From: BOG-908 sp965198855
Lineage (GTDB): Bacteria; Pseudomonadota; Alphaproteobacteria; Acetobacterales; Acetobacteraceae
DNA length: 64,000 bases
Assembly: GCA_965198855.1 (NCBI GenBank)
Contig: CBDAPZ010000001.1
Coordinates: 744,001 to 808,000, forward strand
Direction: 5' to 3'
The translations under genes were made by a program, and so were the position numbers. Positions 23,680 through 31,696 of the stretch are shown here, one piece after another. The notes below the pieces were generated by a model. It was not told the origin of the DNA. It did not search any database and was given only the letters and a program-made list of their open reading frames with translations. Every line of letters starts with the position of its first letter. Within the stretch, counting starts at the first letter, position 1.

Positions 23680-23833
23680 CACGGATGGCGTAGCGGAGGC
23701 TTGGCAACGCTCCGGCATTGGTCTTTACCTTTATCCCGGCTATAAGCGGCCGCTCACGATCCGGGATCTTGTCGATACGATCAAGCCTTTTTTAAAACCA
23801 TCAGCTCTTCCGGCGGTCGACAGCGAAAATTAA
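23680..23833 (+). pseudogene. Possible 3' fragment of an unknown gene
   Basis: An open frame without start reads TDGVAEAWQRSGIGLYLYPG, then YKRPLTIRDLVDTIKPFLKP, to a TAA at 23831. The composition is protein-like and it begins just after the family A repeat, as if the repeat replaced the 5' part. I recognise no family. It is followed by a strong hairpin at 23845. Confidence 0.3.
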
Positions 23834-23844
23834 AAAGGCGTCAG

Positions 23845-23887
23845 CCTGACGAGAATCATCATAAAAACAACGATGAACCTCGTCAGG
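23845..23887 (+). terminator. Strong hairpin with interior loop
   Basis: CCTGACGAG (23845-23853) pairs with CTCGTCAGG (23879-23887); inside, TCATC (23856-23860) can pair with GATGA (23872-23876) around an A-rich loop. There is no following T run, so it is either a terminator without a U tract, an RNA stabiliser, or a binding site. The rest of the gap to 24151 holds no supportable gene. Confidence 0.45.
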
Positions 23888-24069
23888 CGAAGGCATTCAG
23901 CCTGGCTTTCTAGCGACATGGAGCAGGCTCCTCGGTTCTTCTTGATACGGTATCGGCGACGGAAAGCATTGGCATCACGACGCAGTCAGGCCGGCACCTC
24001 CGATCTTATCTTTCGAGCCTCACCACTAAGGCGTCACTTTCTCTTCATCCCGCATGCAGGGTGCAAAGG

Positions 24070-24093
24070 GGAACCCGCTGCCCGGCAGGCGTT
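24070..24093 (+). promoter_or_regulatory. Possible EcfG-type promoter
   Basis: GGAAC at 24070-24074 and CGTT at 24090-24093 with a 15-nt spacer. The general-stress sigma consensus has 16 or 17, so this is one short. It would start transcription about 50 nt before the small secreted protein gene at 24152, followed by TspO, both plausible stress genes. Confidence 0.3.
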
Positions 24094-24151
24094 CAGAAGG
24101 TGAAGCAATGCACGCACGTGCAACGCTACGCCAACGACAAAGGACACCATC

Positions 24152-24463
24152 ATGAGCCATCATTTACGGACCCTGGCACTCGCGTCGTGCCTGGCTCTAG
24201 CAGCCGGCGGCACTGCCTTCGCCCAAGCTGCGGGTAGCCCGGGCAGCGGCGGTGCTCACGCACCGGGCAACAGCAGCAACCCGGGATTGGCGCGAAGCGG
24301 TCACTTCAACACGGGTTCGTCGACTATGAGCCCGGGAACAGGCGCCGCCGCCGGCAACACGATGACGCCAAATAGCGGCGTCGCTGCCCCGGCACCTGCG
24401 GGCACCATGCAACCGGGTATTCCGAGCGCTGCAACGCCCGCACGGGTGGCGCGACCGCACTAA
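24152..24463 (+). CDS. Small secreted low-complexity protein
   Basis: A 103-residue protein with a clear Sec signal peptide (LRTLALASCLALAAGGTAFA, cleavage after AFAQA). The mature part is Gly/Ser/Ala/Pro/Asn-rich without cysteine and shows repeats of the type SPGxG / GNxMTPNSG. No family is recognisable. Its codon use matches the neighbours. A small hairpin with 9-bp plus 5-bp arms follows at 24479. The gene is upstream of tspO on the same strand, 112 bp apart. Confidence 0.65.
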   Translation: MSHHLRTLALASCLALAAGGTAFAQAAGSPGSGGAHAPGNSSNPGLARSGHFNTGSSTMSPGTGAAAGNTMTPNSGVAAPAPAGTMQPGIPSAATPARVARPH

Positions 24464-24478
24464 GCTAGCCGCCATCCG

Positions 24479-24513
24479 GCAGGCGATTCAGGTATCGAAC
24501 CTGGATCGCCTGC
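24479..24513 (+). terminator. Hairpin after the small secreted protein gene
   Basis: GCAGGCGAT / ATCGCCTGC with an inner CAGGT / ACCTG and a 5-nt loop, 15 nt after the stop codon. It is a long, nearly perfect stem followed by only a short TTCC, so an intrinsic terminator of weak U-tract type is likely. Confidence 0.55.
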
Positions 24514-24575
24514 TTCCATGCAGCTCGAAACGCCAGAGCCTCGCGCGTAAGGCGGACACGTAAGAGGACATTCCG

Positions 24576-25058
24576 ATGCGCCAAACCAATGCGGCCGCAC
24601 TCGCCGGCTCGGCTGTGATCGCCGCTCAACTGACCGGCGCGCGGCATAATCCTTCTCCGAGCCACCCACGGACGGCTGCCTGGTATGAGGCCTTACGCAA
24701 GCCATCGTTCACGCCACCAGCGCCGGTATTTGGCGTGGCATGGACCGGGCTCGACGTATTGCTCGGTTACGCGGGCTATCGGTTGCTGTCTGCTCCGCCC
24801 TCACATCGCCGTCGTGTCGCGCTCGGCGCTTGGGCGCTGAACCTGTTCGGGATCGCTGGTTTCTCGTGGATATTGTTCGGACGCAAAAGGCTGGACGAAG
24901 CGCTCGAAGTCACGGCGGCCATGGTCGTTACGGCCACAGCCACATGTGTCACCGCGGCCGCTGTGGACCGCCGCGCGGGCAATGCCTGCCTTCCTTTACT
25001 TGGCTGGGTCATCTTTGCAGCGGTTCTTCAAGAGGAAGTCTGGCGCCGTAATCGCTAG
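24576..25058 (+). CDS. tspO: TspO/MBR family membrane protein
   Basis: A 160-residue five-helix TspO/peripheral-benzodiazepine-receptor family protein. TspO binds porphyrins and affects tetrapyrrole levels or stress responses. The signature is present: AWYEALRKPSFTPPAPVFGV (residues about 35-54), WTGLDVLLGYAGYRL, then ALNLFGIAGFSWILFGRKRL and a last helix PLLGWVIFAAVLQEEVWRRN. The first 20 residues, before the family core, form a hydrophobic stretch. Typical helix 4 Trp/Asn positions are partly altered. It stands alone between a small secreted protein gene and the opposite-strand ferritin-like gene. Confidence 0.88.
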   Translation: MRQTNAAALAGSAVIAAQLTGARHNPSPSHPRTAAWYEALRKPSFTPPAPVFGVAWTGLDVLLGYAGYRLLSAPPSHRRRVALGAWALNLFGIAGFSWILFGRKRLDEALEVTAAMVVTATATCVTAAAVDRRAGNACLPLLGWVIFAAVLQEEVWRRNR

Positions 25059-25177
25059 CGGAGAAGCGTGCGAGCAAGGTCATGTTCTTTCAAGAAAGCA
25101 GGTCTATTGCGATAGATTTCGTCTCGCCATCGACCTGATCGCTCGACATTTCACGCGCGCGGGCCTGCCCGCCTTCC

Positions 25178-26299
25178 TTAGGATGCGAAGCGTGCGCGAT
25201 CCGCAGCCTTTGCCAGGTTCAGGCTGACCGTCATGAACTGGTCGCTCTGCCCGATGAACAACCCTGTGCTCGTGAGATACTCTACGACCCCGACCGCCGT
25301 GAACTCTGCAGGGCTGATAGGCCGAATGACGGCGCAAAGCGGCAGGTTCTCGCTGATGAAGCTCGACGGGATCGGGAAGATCAAATTAGGCTCAAGAAGC
25401 TGGCCTTTGTTGACGAAGTTGGGAAAGTGCAATCCATTCGTAGGATCGGTCAATGGCGCTACCGGCTTCTGAACGGCGTTGCCGGCGAAATCGACCCACT
25501 CGACGAAATGCGCCACCTCGTCGCCGCCAATGCCGATCAGGATCTCCAGAACCTCCGCGCTCGTTGCATGCTGCGCAAAAGACGCATAGAGGCTGGTGCC
25601 GCCCTGTTCTATGGAAGCGAAATGAAATGCCGCCGTATTGGCGATCGCCTGTATGTGGTCCGGCGGCGTAAGATCGGCATCGCTGCGCGGAATGGCGGTG
25701 AACTGGCCGGCTGCGAGCTGCGGCAGGGCCTGCGGATAGGTCGCACCGAAATCCGGGCTGCTTGGACTGCGATAACGCGTATACCAGGACGTATCCACGC
25801 TCAACTGCATCAGATTGGTCAGCCGCCCGTTCTGTTGCGCGCCGGTGGCGGTGCTGCTTGGCAGAGTGCGGAAGTGATCGAGATCGACAGGATCGGCGCC
25901 GACAGAAGCGAGATAGGCGTTCAGGAAAGCCGCGTGGCTAAGCTCGTCGGTAGTGTTGCTGGTGATGTATTGTCCGCTATCGCCATCGAGCTGATTGAGT
26001 GCATTTTGATAGGGGTTGGGAGTACCGGTGTTGAGGCCGCCGAGCTCCGCATATTGCTGCCATAGATCAGACTCGACCAATTCGGCATAGGCCACGAAAC
26101 GAAGCAGCGCGATATCGCCGGCAGTTGGCTTTTTCGGTCGTGTGGCGGCGGGTGCAGCGCTCGCGCTCGATAACAATCCTGTCGAAAGCGCTGCGCCGGC
26201 AAGGCCCGCATTGCGAAGAACGTTCCGTCGCCCGGTCGGCAATGGCGTAGTGACGGCGGGGCGCGGCTCGGCCAAATCGTCCGTGTCATGTGTCGTCAT
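25178..26299 (-). CDS. Tat-exported ferritin-like protein
   Basis: A 373-residue periplasmic protein with a Tat-type signal: TGRRNVLRNAGLAGAALSTG (about residues 22-41, twin-Arg in GRRNVL) ending near SSASAAP. The mature region is a ferritin-like helical domain of the kind found in desiccation- or stress-linked bacterial proteins (PF13668 type): LRFVAYAELVESDLWQQYAE, TTDELSHAAFLNAYL, AFHFASIEQGGTSLYASFA and IGGDEVAHFVEWVDF carry the Glu/His that would bind metals. The C-terminal 80 residues are extra beta-rich sequence. It is alone on its strand, with a 334-bp divergent gap to the PQQ dehydrogenase. Confidence 0.82.
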   Translation of the reverse strand: MTTHDTDDLAEPRPAVTTPLPTGRRNVLRNAGLAGAALSTGLLSSASAAPAATRPKKPTAGDIALLRFVAYAELVESDLWQQYAELGGLNTGTPNPYQNALNQLDGDSGQYITSNTTDELSHAAFLNAYLASVGADPVDLDHFRTLPSSTATGAQQNGRLTNLMQLSVDTSWYTRYRSPSSPDFGATYPQALPQLAAGQFTAIPRSDADLTPPDHIQAIANTAAFHFASIEQGGTSLYASFAQHATSAEVLEILIGIGGDEVAHFVEWVDFAGNAVQKPVAPLTDPTNGLHFPNFVNKGQLLEPNLIFPIPSSFISENLPLCAVIRPISPAEFTAVGVVEYLTSTGLFIGQSDQFMTVSLNLAKAADRARFAS

Positions 26300-26633
26300 G
26301 GTGTGTTCCCCAAAAGGGCCGCGCAGAATGCCGTCCCATTTGCCGGTCTATCCCAGCCTCTTTAGGACGGCCGTGCCGCACCGATTATTCCTCCGCCTGC
26401 CGCTTTATTTTGCAGTTCCTGCCGACGTGCAAATTTCTCGGCTAACTCGGGAATAATCGGCAACGCCCCTCGTCTCTAGTCGAGCATGGGAAATTCTCGT
26501 GCAGACAAGGAGCATGAGCGATGTAGCACGATCAGCAGGCTCATCTGACGCAATAATTCCGTTTCACTCGTCCCTCGCCCGCGATGCATCGCGCGGTCTG
26601 TCGGCCGAGTCATGTCAAAAAGGATCATCTTCA
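26300..26633. other. Divergent gap without a gene
   Basis: No supportable gene. It must hold the promoters of the ferritin-like gene (minus) and the PQQ dehydrogenase (plus). A palindrome GCGATGCATCGC lies at 26581-26592. A short frame from 26499 joins the dehydrogenase in frame but has no ribosome binding site and no homology. Confidence 0.5.
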
Positions 26634-28169
26634 ATGTCACGATCCCGTCTTTCCTGGATCGGTTGCGCTTTCGCAGCCGCAATCCTTCTGCCACACGCCG
26701 CAGGCGCCGCCGACTGGCCGATGTTCGGCGCGTCGGTCAGCAATCATGCAGACAATCCTGCGGAAACCAGGATCAGCACGAAAAACGCCCCCAAGCTTGC
26801 CCAGAAATGGGTGGCCACTACCGGTGGCGACGTCTCGGCCCGCGCAGCCGTAGTCGACGGTGTGGCGTATTTCCCCGACTGGGCCGGCAATTTCTGGGCG
26901 CTGGATACCAATACCGGAAAGCCACGCTGGCATCGCAATCTTACACAATACGGTTTCACCAAGGGAACAGTATCACGCACCTCGCCCGCGGTTGAAAACG
27001 GCACGGTTTATTTCGGTACTCAGCTCGGTGCCTATATGGTGGCAGTCGATGCCAAGACAGGCGATCTGAAATGGCACAGCCAGATCGATTCCCATCCTGA
27101 AGCAATCATCACCAGCTCGCCCGCCGTAGCTAACGGAATCCTCTATTTCGGCGTCGCTTCCAACGAGGAAGGCGCTGCCTCAAATCCCGGATATCACTGC
27201 TGCTCATTCCGCGGCAGTGCGGTCGCCGTAGATGCGGCGACCGGGCAGATCATCTGGAAAACCTTTATCGTGCCAACTAACTATGCCGGCGGCGCCGTCT
27301 GGGGCAGCAACCTCGTCGTCGACGCTGCGCGCGGCGAGATCTTCCTCGGCACCGGCAATAATTATATCACACCAAATGACCCAGCCTATGCCGCCTGCAT
27401 CGCCACCGGCGGCAAGCCACAAGCCTGCTACGCGAAGGATGACCATTTCGACTCCCTGCTTGCGCTCAACATGAAGAACGGCAATGTCAAATGGTCGCAC
27501 CGCCTTTCCAATTCGGATGATTGGACGGTTGCCTGCATCACGGCGCCCGACTCGGTCAATTGTCCCACAGGCTTCGGTCCCGATTATGATTTCGGTTCAG
27601 GCCCGCAAGAGATAACCTTGCCTCTATCCGGCGGCCGCACCAGAACCGTCATCGGCGCAGGCCAGAAAAGCGGCGTGTATTCCGCGTTCGATGCGGATAC
27701 GGGTGCCATGATGTGGGCCACCAAGGTGGGTCCTGGCGCTTCACTGGGCGGTATCGAGTGGGGCTCGGCCACCGATGGCAAACGCATCTACGTCGCCATC
27801 TCCAACGCGAATGGAGAACACTACAAGGGCGGCGTTGCCGGCTCCTGGAATGCGCTTGATCCGCTGACCGGTGCCGTCCTGTGGCGCGTGCCTGATCCGA
27901 ACGGTGCCGATGATCTGGGTCCGCTCGCGGTCGCCAACGGGGTGGTCTACGCCCCCTCGATGGGCGGTGCACCGAGCATGGCCAACATGTTCGCGCTGAA
28001 CGCCGCGACCGGCGATATTCTCTGGAGCTTCCCCTCCGGCGGATCGGTAAATGCCGGCGCCACGATCGTAGACGGCAGCGTATATTGGGGTTCCGGCTAC
28101 AGCCACATCGCCCGCGCCGGCTTCATCGGAAACACGAAATTCTACGCCTTTGGCCTCAACGGCAAATAA
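26634..28169 (+). CDS. PQQ-dependent dehydrogenase, polyvinyl-alcohol-dehydrogenase type
   Basis: A 511-residue periplasmic quinoprotein with an eight-bladed beta-propeller that oxidises an alcohol or polyol using pyrroloquinoline quinone. A Sec signal peptide covers residues 1-26 (cut near AAGAA). Propeller docking motifs recur: ALDTNTGKPRW, AVDAKTGDLKW, AVDAATGQIIW, ALDPLTGAVLW and ALNAATGDILW. Adjacent cysteines at 189-190 (GYHCCSF) match the vicinal disulphide that lies over PQQ in this class. No cytochrome c motif (CxxCH) is present, so an external acceptor is needed. Start at ATG 26634, with AAGGA 9 nt upstream. A pqqA gene follows 22 nt after the stop, probably in the same transcript. 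Confidence 0.92.
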   Translation: MSRSRLSWIGCAFAAAILLPHAAGAADWPMFGASVSNHADNPAETRISTKNAPKLAQKWVATTGGDVSARAAVVDGVAYFPDWAGNFWALDTNTGKPRWHRNLTQYGFTKGTVSRTSPAVENGTVYFGTQLGAYMVAVDAKTGDLKWHSQIDSHPEAIITSSPAVANGILYFGVASNEEGAASNPGYHCCSFRGSAVAVDAATGQIIWKTFIVPTNYAGGAVWGSNLVVDAARGEIFLGTGNNYITPNDPAYAACIATGGKPQACYAKDDHFDSLLALNMKNGNVKWSHRLSNSDDWTVACITAPDSVNCPTGFGPDYDFGSGPQEITLPLSGGRTRTVIGAGQKSGVYSAFDADTGAMMWATKVGPGASLGGIEWGSATDGKRIYVAISNANGEHYKGGVAGSWNALDPLTGAVLWRVPDPNGADDLGPLAVANGVVYAPSMGGAPSMANMFALNAATGDILWSFPSGGSVNAGATIVDGSVYWGSGYSHIARAGFIGNTKFYAFGLNGK

Positions 28170-28191
28170 TGCCAATATTGGAGTTCAAGAC

Positions 28192-28275
28192 ATGACCTGG
28201 AAAACACCGAAGATCACAGAAATCGCCCTTGGCGCTGAGATCAACAGCTATGCGTGCGCCGAGGCGCGCATTTAA
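28192..28275 (+). CDS. pqqA: Orphan PqqA, precursor peptide of PQQ
   Basis: A 27-residue peptide, MTWKTPKITEIALGAEINSY followed by ACAEARI. It has all marks of PqqA: W3, P6, EI at 10-11, G14 and the substrate pair Glu16 and Tyr20 within GAEINSY, which PqqE joins and which become PQQ. Ribosome binding site GGAG (28180-28183) lies 8 nt before the ATG. It begins 22 nt after the dehydrogenase stop, so both are probably made together. The usual pqqBCDE genes are not next to it: downstream there is only a family A repeat and a gene fragment. The biosynthesis genes must be elsewhere and this is likely an extra copy, as known in some methylotrophs. Confidence 0.9.
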   Translation: MTWKTPKITEIALGAEINSYACAEARI

Positions 28276-28325
28276 TGTGGTGGCCAGCAAGGGAGTCCTG
28301 CCTCTTGCTGGCCGACCAAAGAAAG

Positions 28326-28385
28326 CCTGCTTTTCTGAAAAAAAGAAGCAAACGACGTCTATGTCCCTATCGCGGTTCTATCTGG
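28326..28385 (-). repeat. Family A repeat (copy 7)
   Basis: Palindromic GCTTTTCTGA region at 28329-28349 ending in AAGAAGC, then CAAACGACGTCTATG and the half hairpin CTATCGCGGTTCTATCTGGC. It lies 50 bp after pqqA and probably ends its transcript. Confidence 0.7.
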
Positions 28386-28413
28386 CCACGTACTCTACAT
28401 GAGAGGCATGACC

Positions 28414-28614
28414 TCAATCAGTATTCACTATACCATACCTGTTCGCCCATCGCGTCGAGGTCCTGGATGCTGGTGAGGTGATTGACGTTGGCGGCTCCCG
28501 CGTTCCGCTTTTCCGACGTCGTGTAGCCGCCCGGCCTGATGAGGCCGAGAACCAATGCAACGCTGGGGCGATACCGCGGGCTGCGCTGATCAGGGAATGC
28601 CTCGGCCTGCTTTG
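28414..28614 (-). pseudogene. Possible gene fragment on the minus strand
   Basis: A frame without start reads DPKQAEAFPDQRSPRYRPSV, then ALVLGLIRPGGYTTSEKRNA, then a polar end ...DLDAMGEQVWYSEY before a TGA near 28414. Composition is protein-like but no family is evident and the 5' part is missing. It sits between the pqqA repeat and the glutathione peroxidase stop. It may instead be chance. Confidence 0.25.
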
Positions 28615-28635
28615 GATCAACGCGCGCCTATGATG

Positions 28636-29184
28636 CTACGCCAGCGCTTTTTCGATTGCGGCGAGCAGCAACGGATCGTCGGGCGTGGTGTCGGGGCTGA
28701 AGCGGCCGATGACTGTGCCGTGGCGATCGACAAGGAATTTCTCAAAATTCCATGCGACATCCGTGGGGTTGTCGAACTTGATGCCGTAGCCAGCAAGTTT
28801 CGCCTTGAAGCCGCTGCCCTCTGGTGTGGCTGCCTCAGGCTGCGCTTCGATGAGGGCCTTGTAGAGCGGATGCTGGTCGGCCCCTTTCACCGAGATCTTT
28901 GAGAACATAGGGAAAGTCACGTCGTATTTGGTGGAGCAGAAATCCTGGATCTCCTCGTTCGTGCCCGGCTCCTGGCCGCCGAAATTATTGGCGGGGAACG
29001 CCGCGATCTCCAGGCCGCGGGGCGCGTAGGTTTTATAGAGTTTCTCCAGCGCGGTGTATTGCGGCGTGAGGCCGCATTTGGAAGCGACATTGACGACCAG
29101 AACGGCGCGGCCGTCGAAGGCGCCCAGAGTGGTATCGGTGCCATCGATGCGGGAGAGGGGGATGGCTTGGATGTTGGTGCTCAT
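28636..29184 (-). CDS. Glutathione peroxidase family protein
   Basis: A 182-residue thiol peroxidase that reduces hydroperoxides with glutathione or thioredoxin. The active-site triad is visible: Cys37 in VNVASKCGLTPQY, Gln71 in FPANNFGGQEPG and Trp in VAWNFEKFLV. Family segments NEEIQDFCSTKYDVTFPMFS and DRHGTVIGRFSPDTTPDD are present. A 15-residue insertion (AQPEAATPEGSGFKAKLAGYG) lengthens the usual loop before the Trp strand, as in larger bacterial members. No signal peptide, so cytoplasmic. It is followed by the Gfo/Idh/MocA gene's opposite end: the next gene upstream, 29275-30225, is co-directional and ends 90 bp before this start. Confidence 0.93.
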   Translation of the reverse strand: MSTNIQAIPLSRIDGTDTTLGAFDGRAVLVVNVASKCGLTPQYTALEKLYKTYAPRGLEIAAFPANNFGGQEPGTNEEIQDFCSTKYDVTFPMFSKISVKGADQHPLYKALIEAQPEAATPEGSGFKAKLAGYGIKFDNPTDVAWNFEKFLVDRHGTVIGRFSPDTTPDDPLLLAAIEKALA

Positions 29185-29274
29185 GATCGACCTCGGGAAA
29201 GAAGAAGCGGTGTTTTTCTACACCTGCGTATGCGGTCCCACCAGCGGCGGCGCGATTCCGCCTGCGCGCTAGCT

Positions 29275-30225
29275 TCAGGCGTTGCATGTCTCGCGCAAGG
29301 TGTCGAGAACGCGCACGCAGGCGAGACCGGTGTAAAAATCCGGCGCGATCTGGCGGCGCGTGGCCACGGCTTCGGTCACCTCGCCGAGCCAAAGGTCGAG
29401 CGCGTGCTGCATTGGGTCCGGCGTGTTTTCCGGGAAGCTGAAATGTTCCGGCGATTGGCCGGGGCGGAGTATCTGCAGGTCCGACATGCCGGTGACGTGG
29501 CAGGCGCCTTCGCTGCAGAACAGGGTCATTTGGGCGGGGAGGGTGACCGCCGCGGCGAAGGCGGTATCGAGCGTGGCGGTGACGCCGTTCTGCATACGGA
29601 ACCAGCCAGTGAAGGCGTCTTCCGCGGTGCTTGGGTGGGTAAGGCTCGGGTCGTGGCCGTCCGGGCGGATGCGGATTTCTGTCCTGGCGATGCCGCCGGC
29701 GGAGGCGATGTCGCCGAATAGCCAATGCAGCATGTCGATGGTGTGGCTGCCATAGGCGCCGAGCCAGCCGCCCTGGTGTTTCTCGAACAGCCAGCGATGC
29801 GATTGCGTCCGGCCATAGGACATGAAAGCGGTCATCGTGAGATGGGCCGGGGTGCCGAGCGCGCCGGTGTCGAGAAGTTCCTTGATCTTGCGGCGCAGCG
29901 GATCCTGGCGAAATTCGAAATTCAGGAAGTGCAATACGCCGGCTTTGGCGGCAAGCTCGCACATCTCCTCGGCCTGTGCGGTGTCGCGCCCAAAAGGTTT
30001 GTCGCAGAGGATGTTGCGGCCATGGGCTGCGGCAACGCGTACATGGTCGAGATGCAGGAACGGCGGAGAGTGGATGGAGACGAGGTCGCACGGGCTCTGC
30101 ACGGCCGCGCGGATCGCCTCCGCGTCATGCGGGGAGACGATGTCGGTTTCCCAGCCTTTGGCCTGAAAAACCGGTGCGACGGAGCGGCGGCCGAAGCCGG
30201 TGCCGATGATGACGACGCGCCGCAT
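29275..30225 (-). CDS. Gfo/Idh/MocA-family oxidoreductase
   Basis: A 316-residue NAD(P)-dependent enzyme that oxidises or reduces sugars or related compounds. N-terminal Rossmann motif VVIIGTGFGRRSVAP, then SIHSPPFLHLDHV and CDKPFGRDTAQAEE, the family's CEKP-type motif with catalytic Lys. The C-terminal half has GGWLGAYGSHTIDMLHWLFG and EDAFTGWFRMQNG. The start ATG at 30225 gives the normal N-terminus (MRRVVIIG). No sugar specificity can be read. A much longer open frame continues upstream on this strand through 31908, but it is the antisense of a Gly-rich gene and is not part of this protein. Confidence 0.92.
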   Translation of the reverse strand: MRRVVIIGTGFGRRSVAPVFQAKGWETDIVSPHDAEAIRAAVQSPCDLVSIHSPPFLHLDHVRVAAAHGRNILCDKPFGRDTAQAEEMCELAAKAGVLHFLNFEFRQDPLRRKIKELLDTGALGTPAHLTMTAFMSYGRTQSHRWLFEKHQGGWLGAYGSHTIDMLHWLFGDIASAGGIARTEIRIRPDGHDPSLTHPSTAEDAFTGWFRMQNGVTATLDTAFAAAVTLPAQMTLFCSEGACHVTGMSDLQILRPGQSPEHFSFPENTPDPMQHALDLWLGEVTEAVATRRQIAPDFYTGLACVRVLDTLRETCNA

Positions 30226-30393
30226 GATGTCGGTATCCCGTTTTTTATGGCTTGGCTTTTTTATCCCCGCCAGGCGAGGGCTTGGCAACCTGACGCGTCC
30301 GTGAGGCGCTATGACGCCGGATGCACAAGGGCTGCCTTGATGCTGCCGTTTTTTCCGTCGACCCCTGTGGTAATGTCTGGAGATACTACGCTC

Positions 30394-31668
30394 ATGAAGC
30401 GACGCGTTGGACGGGGCATCCCGGGTTGCCCGGTTGCAGGCAAGCGTCTCGCCCTGGTGCTGGCAGGACTGGTGTTTGCTTCGGCCGCGCAGGCGCAGCC
30501 GCATGGCGAGCACGGGGGCGGCCGCGGTGGCGGCGGGCATGAAGGCGGCGGGCATGAGGGCGGCGGGGGGCACGGTTTTGGTGGCGGACACGAAGCGGGG
30601 CCGCGCGCCGGCTTTGGCGGCGGCGGGGTCCATGGTGGTGGCCGGGAGGACGGGTTCCGTGGCGGTTTCGCCGGGCGCCCTGGCGGCGGGTTCGAGCATG
30701 GTGGAGGCGGCCGTGAAGCTGGCCGTTTCCACGGCAATGAGCGTGGTTTTGCGGGCGGTGGATTTGCGAGGGGCGGTCTGGAGCGGGGCGGTTTCGGCCG
30801 TGGGCGTTTTGGCGGATCCGATTTCGGGCGCGGCGGGTTTGGACGGGCCGACTGGGTAGGCGGCGGCTGGCATGGTGGCGGCCCGTTCTTGGCTTATGCG
30901 GGCGGGCGCGATGCGTGGGATTGGCGCGGCGCCTGGGGTGGCTGGGGCGGCGGGTATTGGGGGCCTGAGTTCGATATCGGGCTCGGCGGCTGGGCCTGGG
31001 GCGGGATCGCGCTTGGCCTGGGCGTCGGGTTCATCGTGGCGCCGCCGGTATATATCCTGCCGCCGCCGATCTATGCGCTGCCGCCACCGGTGGTGCTGGG
31101 GCTGCCGGCGATAGAACCGCCGCCGATCCTGGAAGCGCCGCCACCGCCGCCACTCCCGCCCGCACCGTATGTCGCGGCCGCACCAACCACGTCGGAACTG
31201 GTGGCGGCTGCCGTGCCGCCGCCGATCGTGGTGTCGCCGCCGCCTTACGTGGTGGCCGAAGCGCCGCCGCCGCCGGTGATCTTCGCGCCGCAAAACTTCG
31301 CGTTCGCGATCGCACCGCCGGTGCTGGCGTTCTCGGTGATCGGCCCGGCCTATTACAGCGGCGGGTATTTTACCGGCGGCTACATCACGCGCGGCTATTA
31401 CGGCGCGGTGTGGGACAGGCCGTATCTGCGCACCAGCATCCATTATGACCGCCCCGGGTTCTTCGGGCGCGTTGGCATCGGGATCGGCCTGGGGGGTGTG
31501 TTCGGCCGCGGCTATGCCCATCGGGATCATTTCTATGGCGCCCCCGGCGGCGGATTTCATGGCCGTGGCGGCTTCCGCGGTGGTGGTGGTGGTTTTCACG
31601 GCGGCGGCGGGGGTGGCCGGGGCGGCTTCCATGGTGGCGGCGGACGTGGCGGGCACGAACGTGGTTAG
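30394..31668 (+). CDS. Exported Gly/His/Pro-rich protein
   Basis: A 424-residue secreted or cell-surface protein. Sec signal peptide: RLALVLAGLVFASAAQAQ, cleavage near residue 36. The first 160 mature residues are Gly-rich with His/Arg/Phe repeats (GGGHEGGGH, GGFGRGRFGG). A hydrophobic Gly segment (GIALGLGVGFIVAPPVYI) leads into a Pro-rich zone (PPPIYALPPP, PPPPLPPAPY) and then a Tyr/Gly-rich region and a final HGRGGFRGGGGG repeat block. No family is recognisable; Gly-rich repeats suggest a coat, matrix or metal-binding role. ATG at 30394 with GGAGA 10 nt upstream; an ATG at 30373 is in frame but precedes a less typical signal. Coding quality follows the low-complexity bias. Confidence 0.75.
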   Translation: MKRRVGRGIPGCPVAGKRLALVLAGLVFASAAQAQPHGEHGGGRGGGGHEGGGHEGGGGHGFGGGHEAGPRAGFGGGGVHGGGREDGFRGGFAGRPGGGFEHGGGGREAGRFHGNERGFAGGGFARGGLERGGFGRGRFGGSDFGRGGFGRADWVGGGWHGGGPFLAYAGGRDAWDWRGAWGGWGGGYWGPEFDIGLGGWAWGGIALGLGVGFIVAPPVYILPPPIYALPPPVVLGLPAIEPPPILEAPPPPPLPPAPYVAAAPTTSELVAAAVPPPIVVSPPPYVVAEAPPPPVIFAPQNFAFAIAPPVLAFSVIGPAYYSGGYFTGGYITRGYYGAVWDRPYLRTSIHYDRPGFFGRVGIGIGLGGVFGRGYAHRDHFYGAPGGGFHGRGGFRGGGGGFHGGGGGGRGGFHGGGGRGGHERG

Positions 31669-31696
31669 TGTTTCAAGGCAAGGTGAATTCAGGATT

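Noticed and set aside
24479..24513. tRNA-like sequence (TATCGAACCTGG in a stem)
   Set aside because: The stem is a simple hairpin; no D-arm, anticodon arm or acceptor stem can be drawn around it.
28276..28635. pqqB-pqqE after pqqA
   Set aside because: No frame in this gap resembles PqqB, C, D or E; it holds a repeat and an unassigned fragment.
29725..30393. Long plus-strand extension upstream of the Gly-rich gene
   Set aside because: It is antisense to the oxidoreductase, has no family and no ribosome binding site; the signal peptide begins at 30394.
30500..31660. Glycine-codon repeats as a CRISPR or minisatellite
   Set aside because: Units differ in length and sequence and stay in one reading frame; this is protein low complexity.
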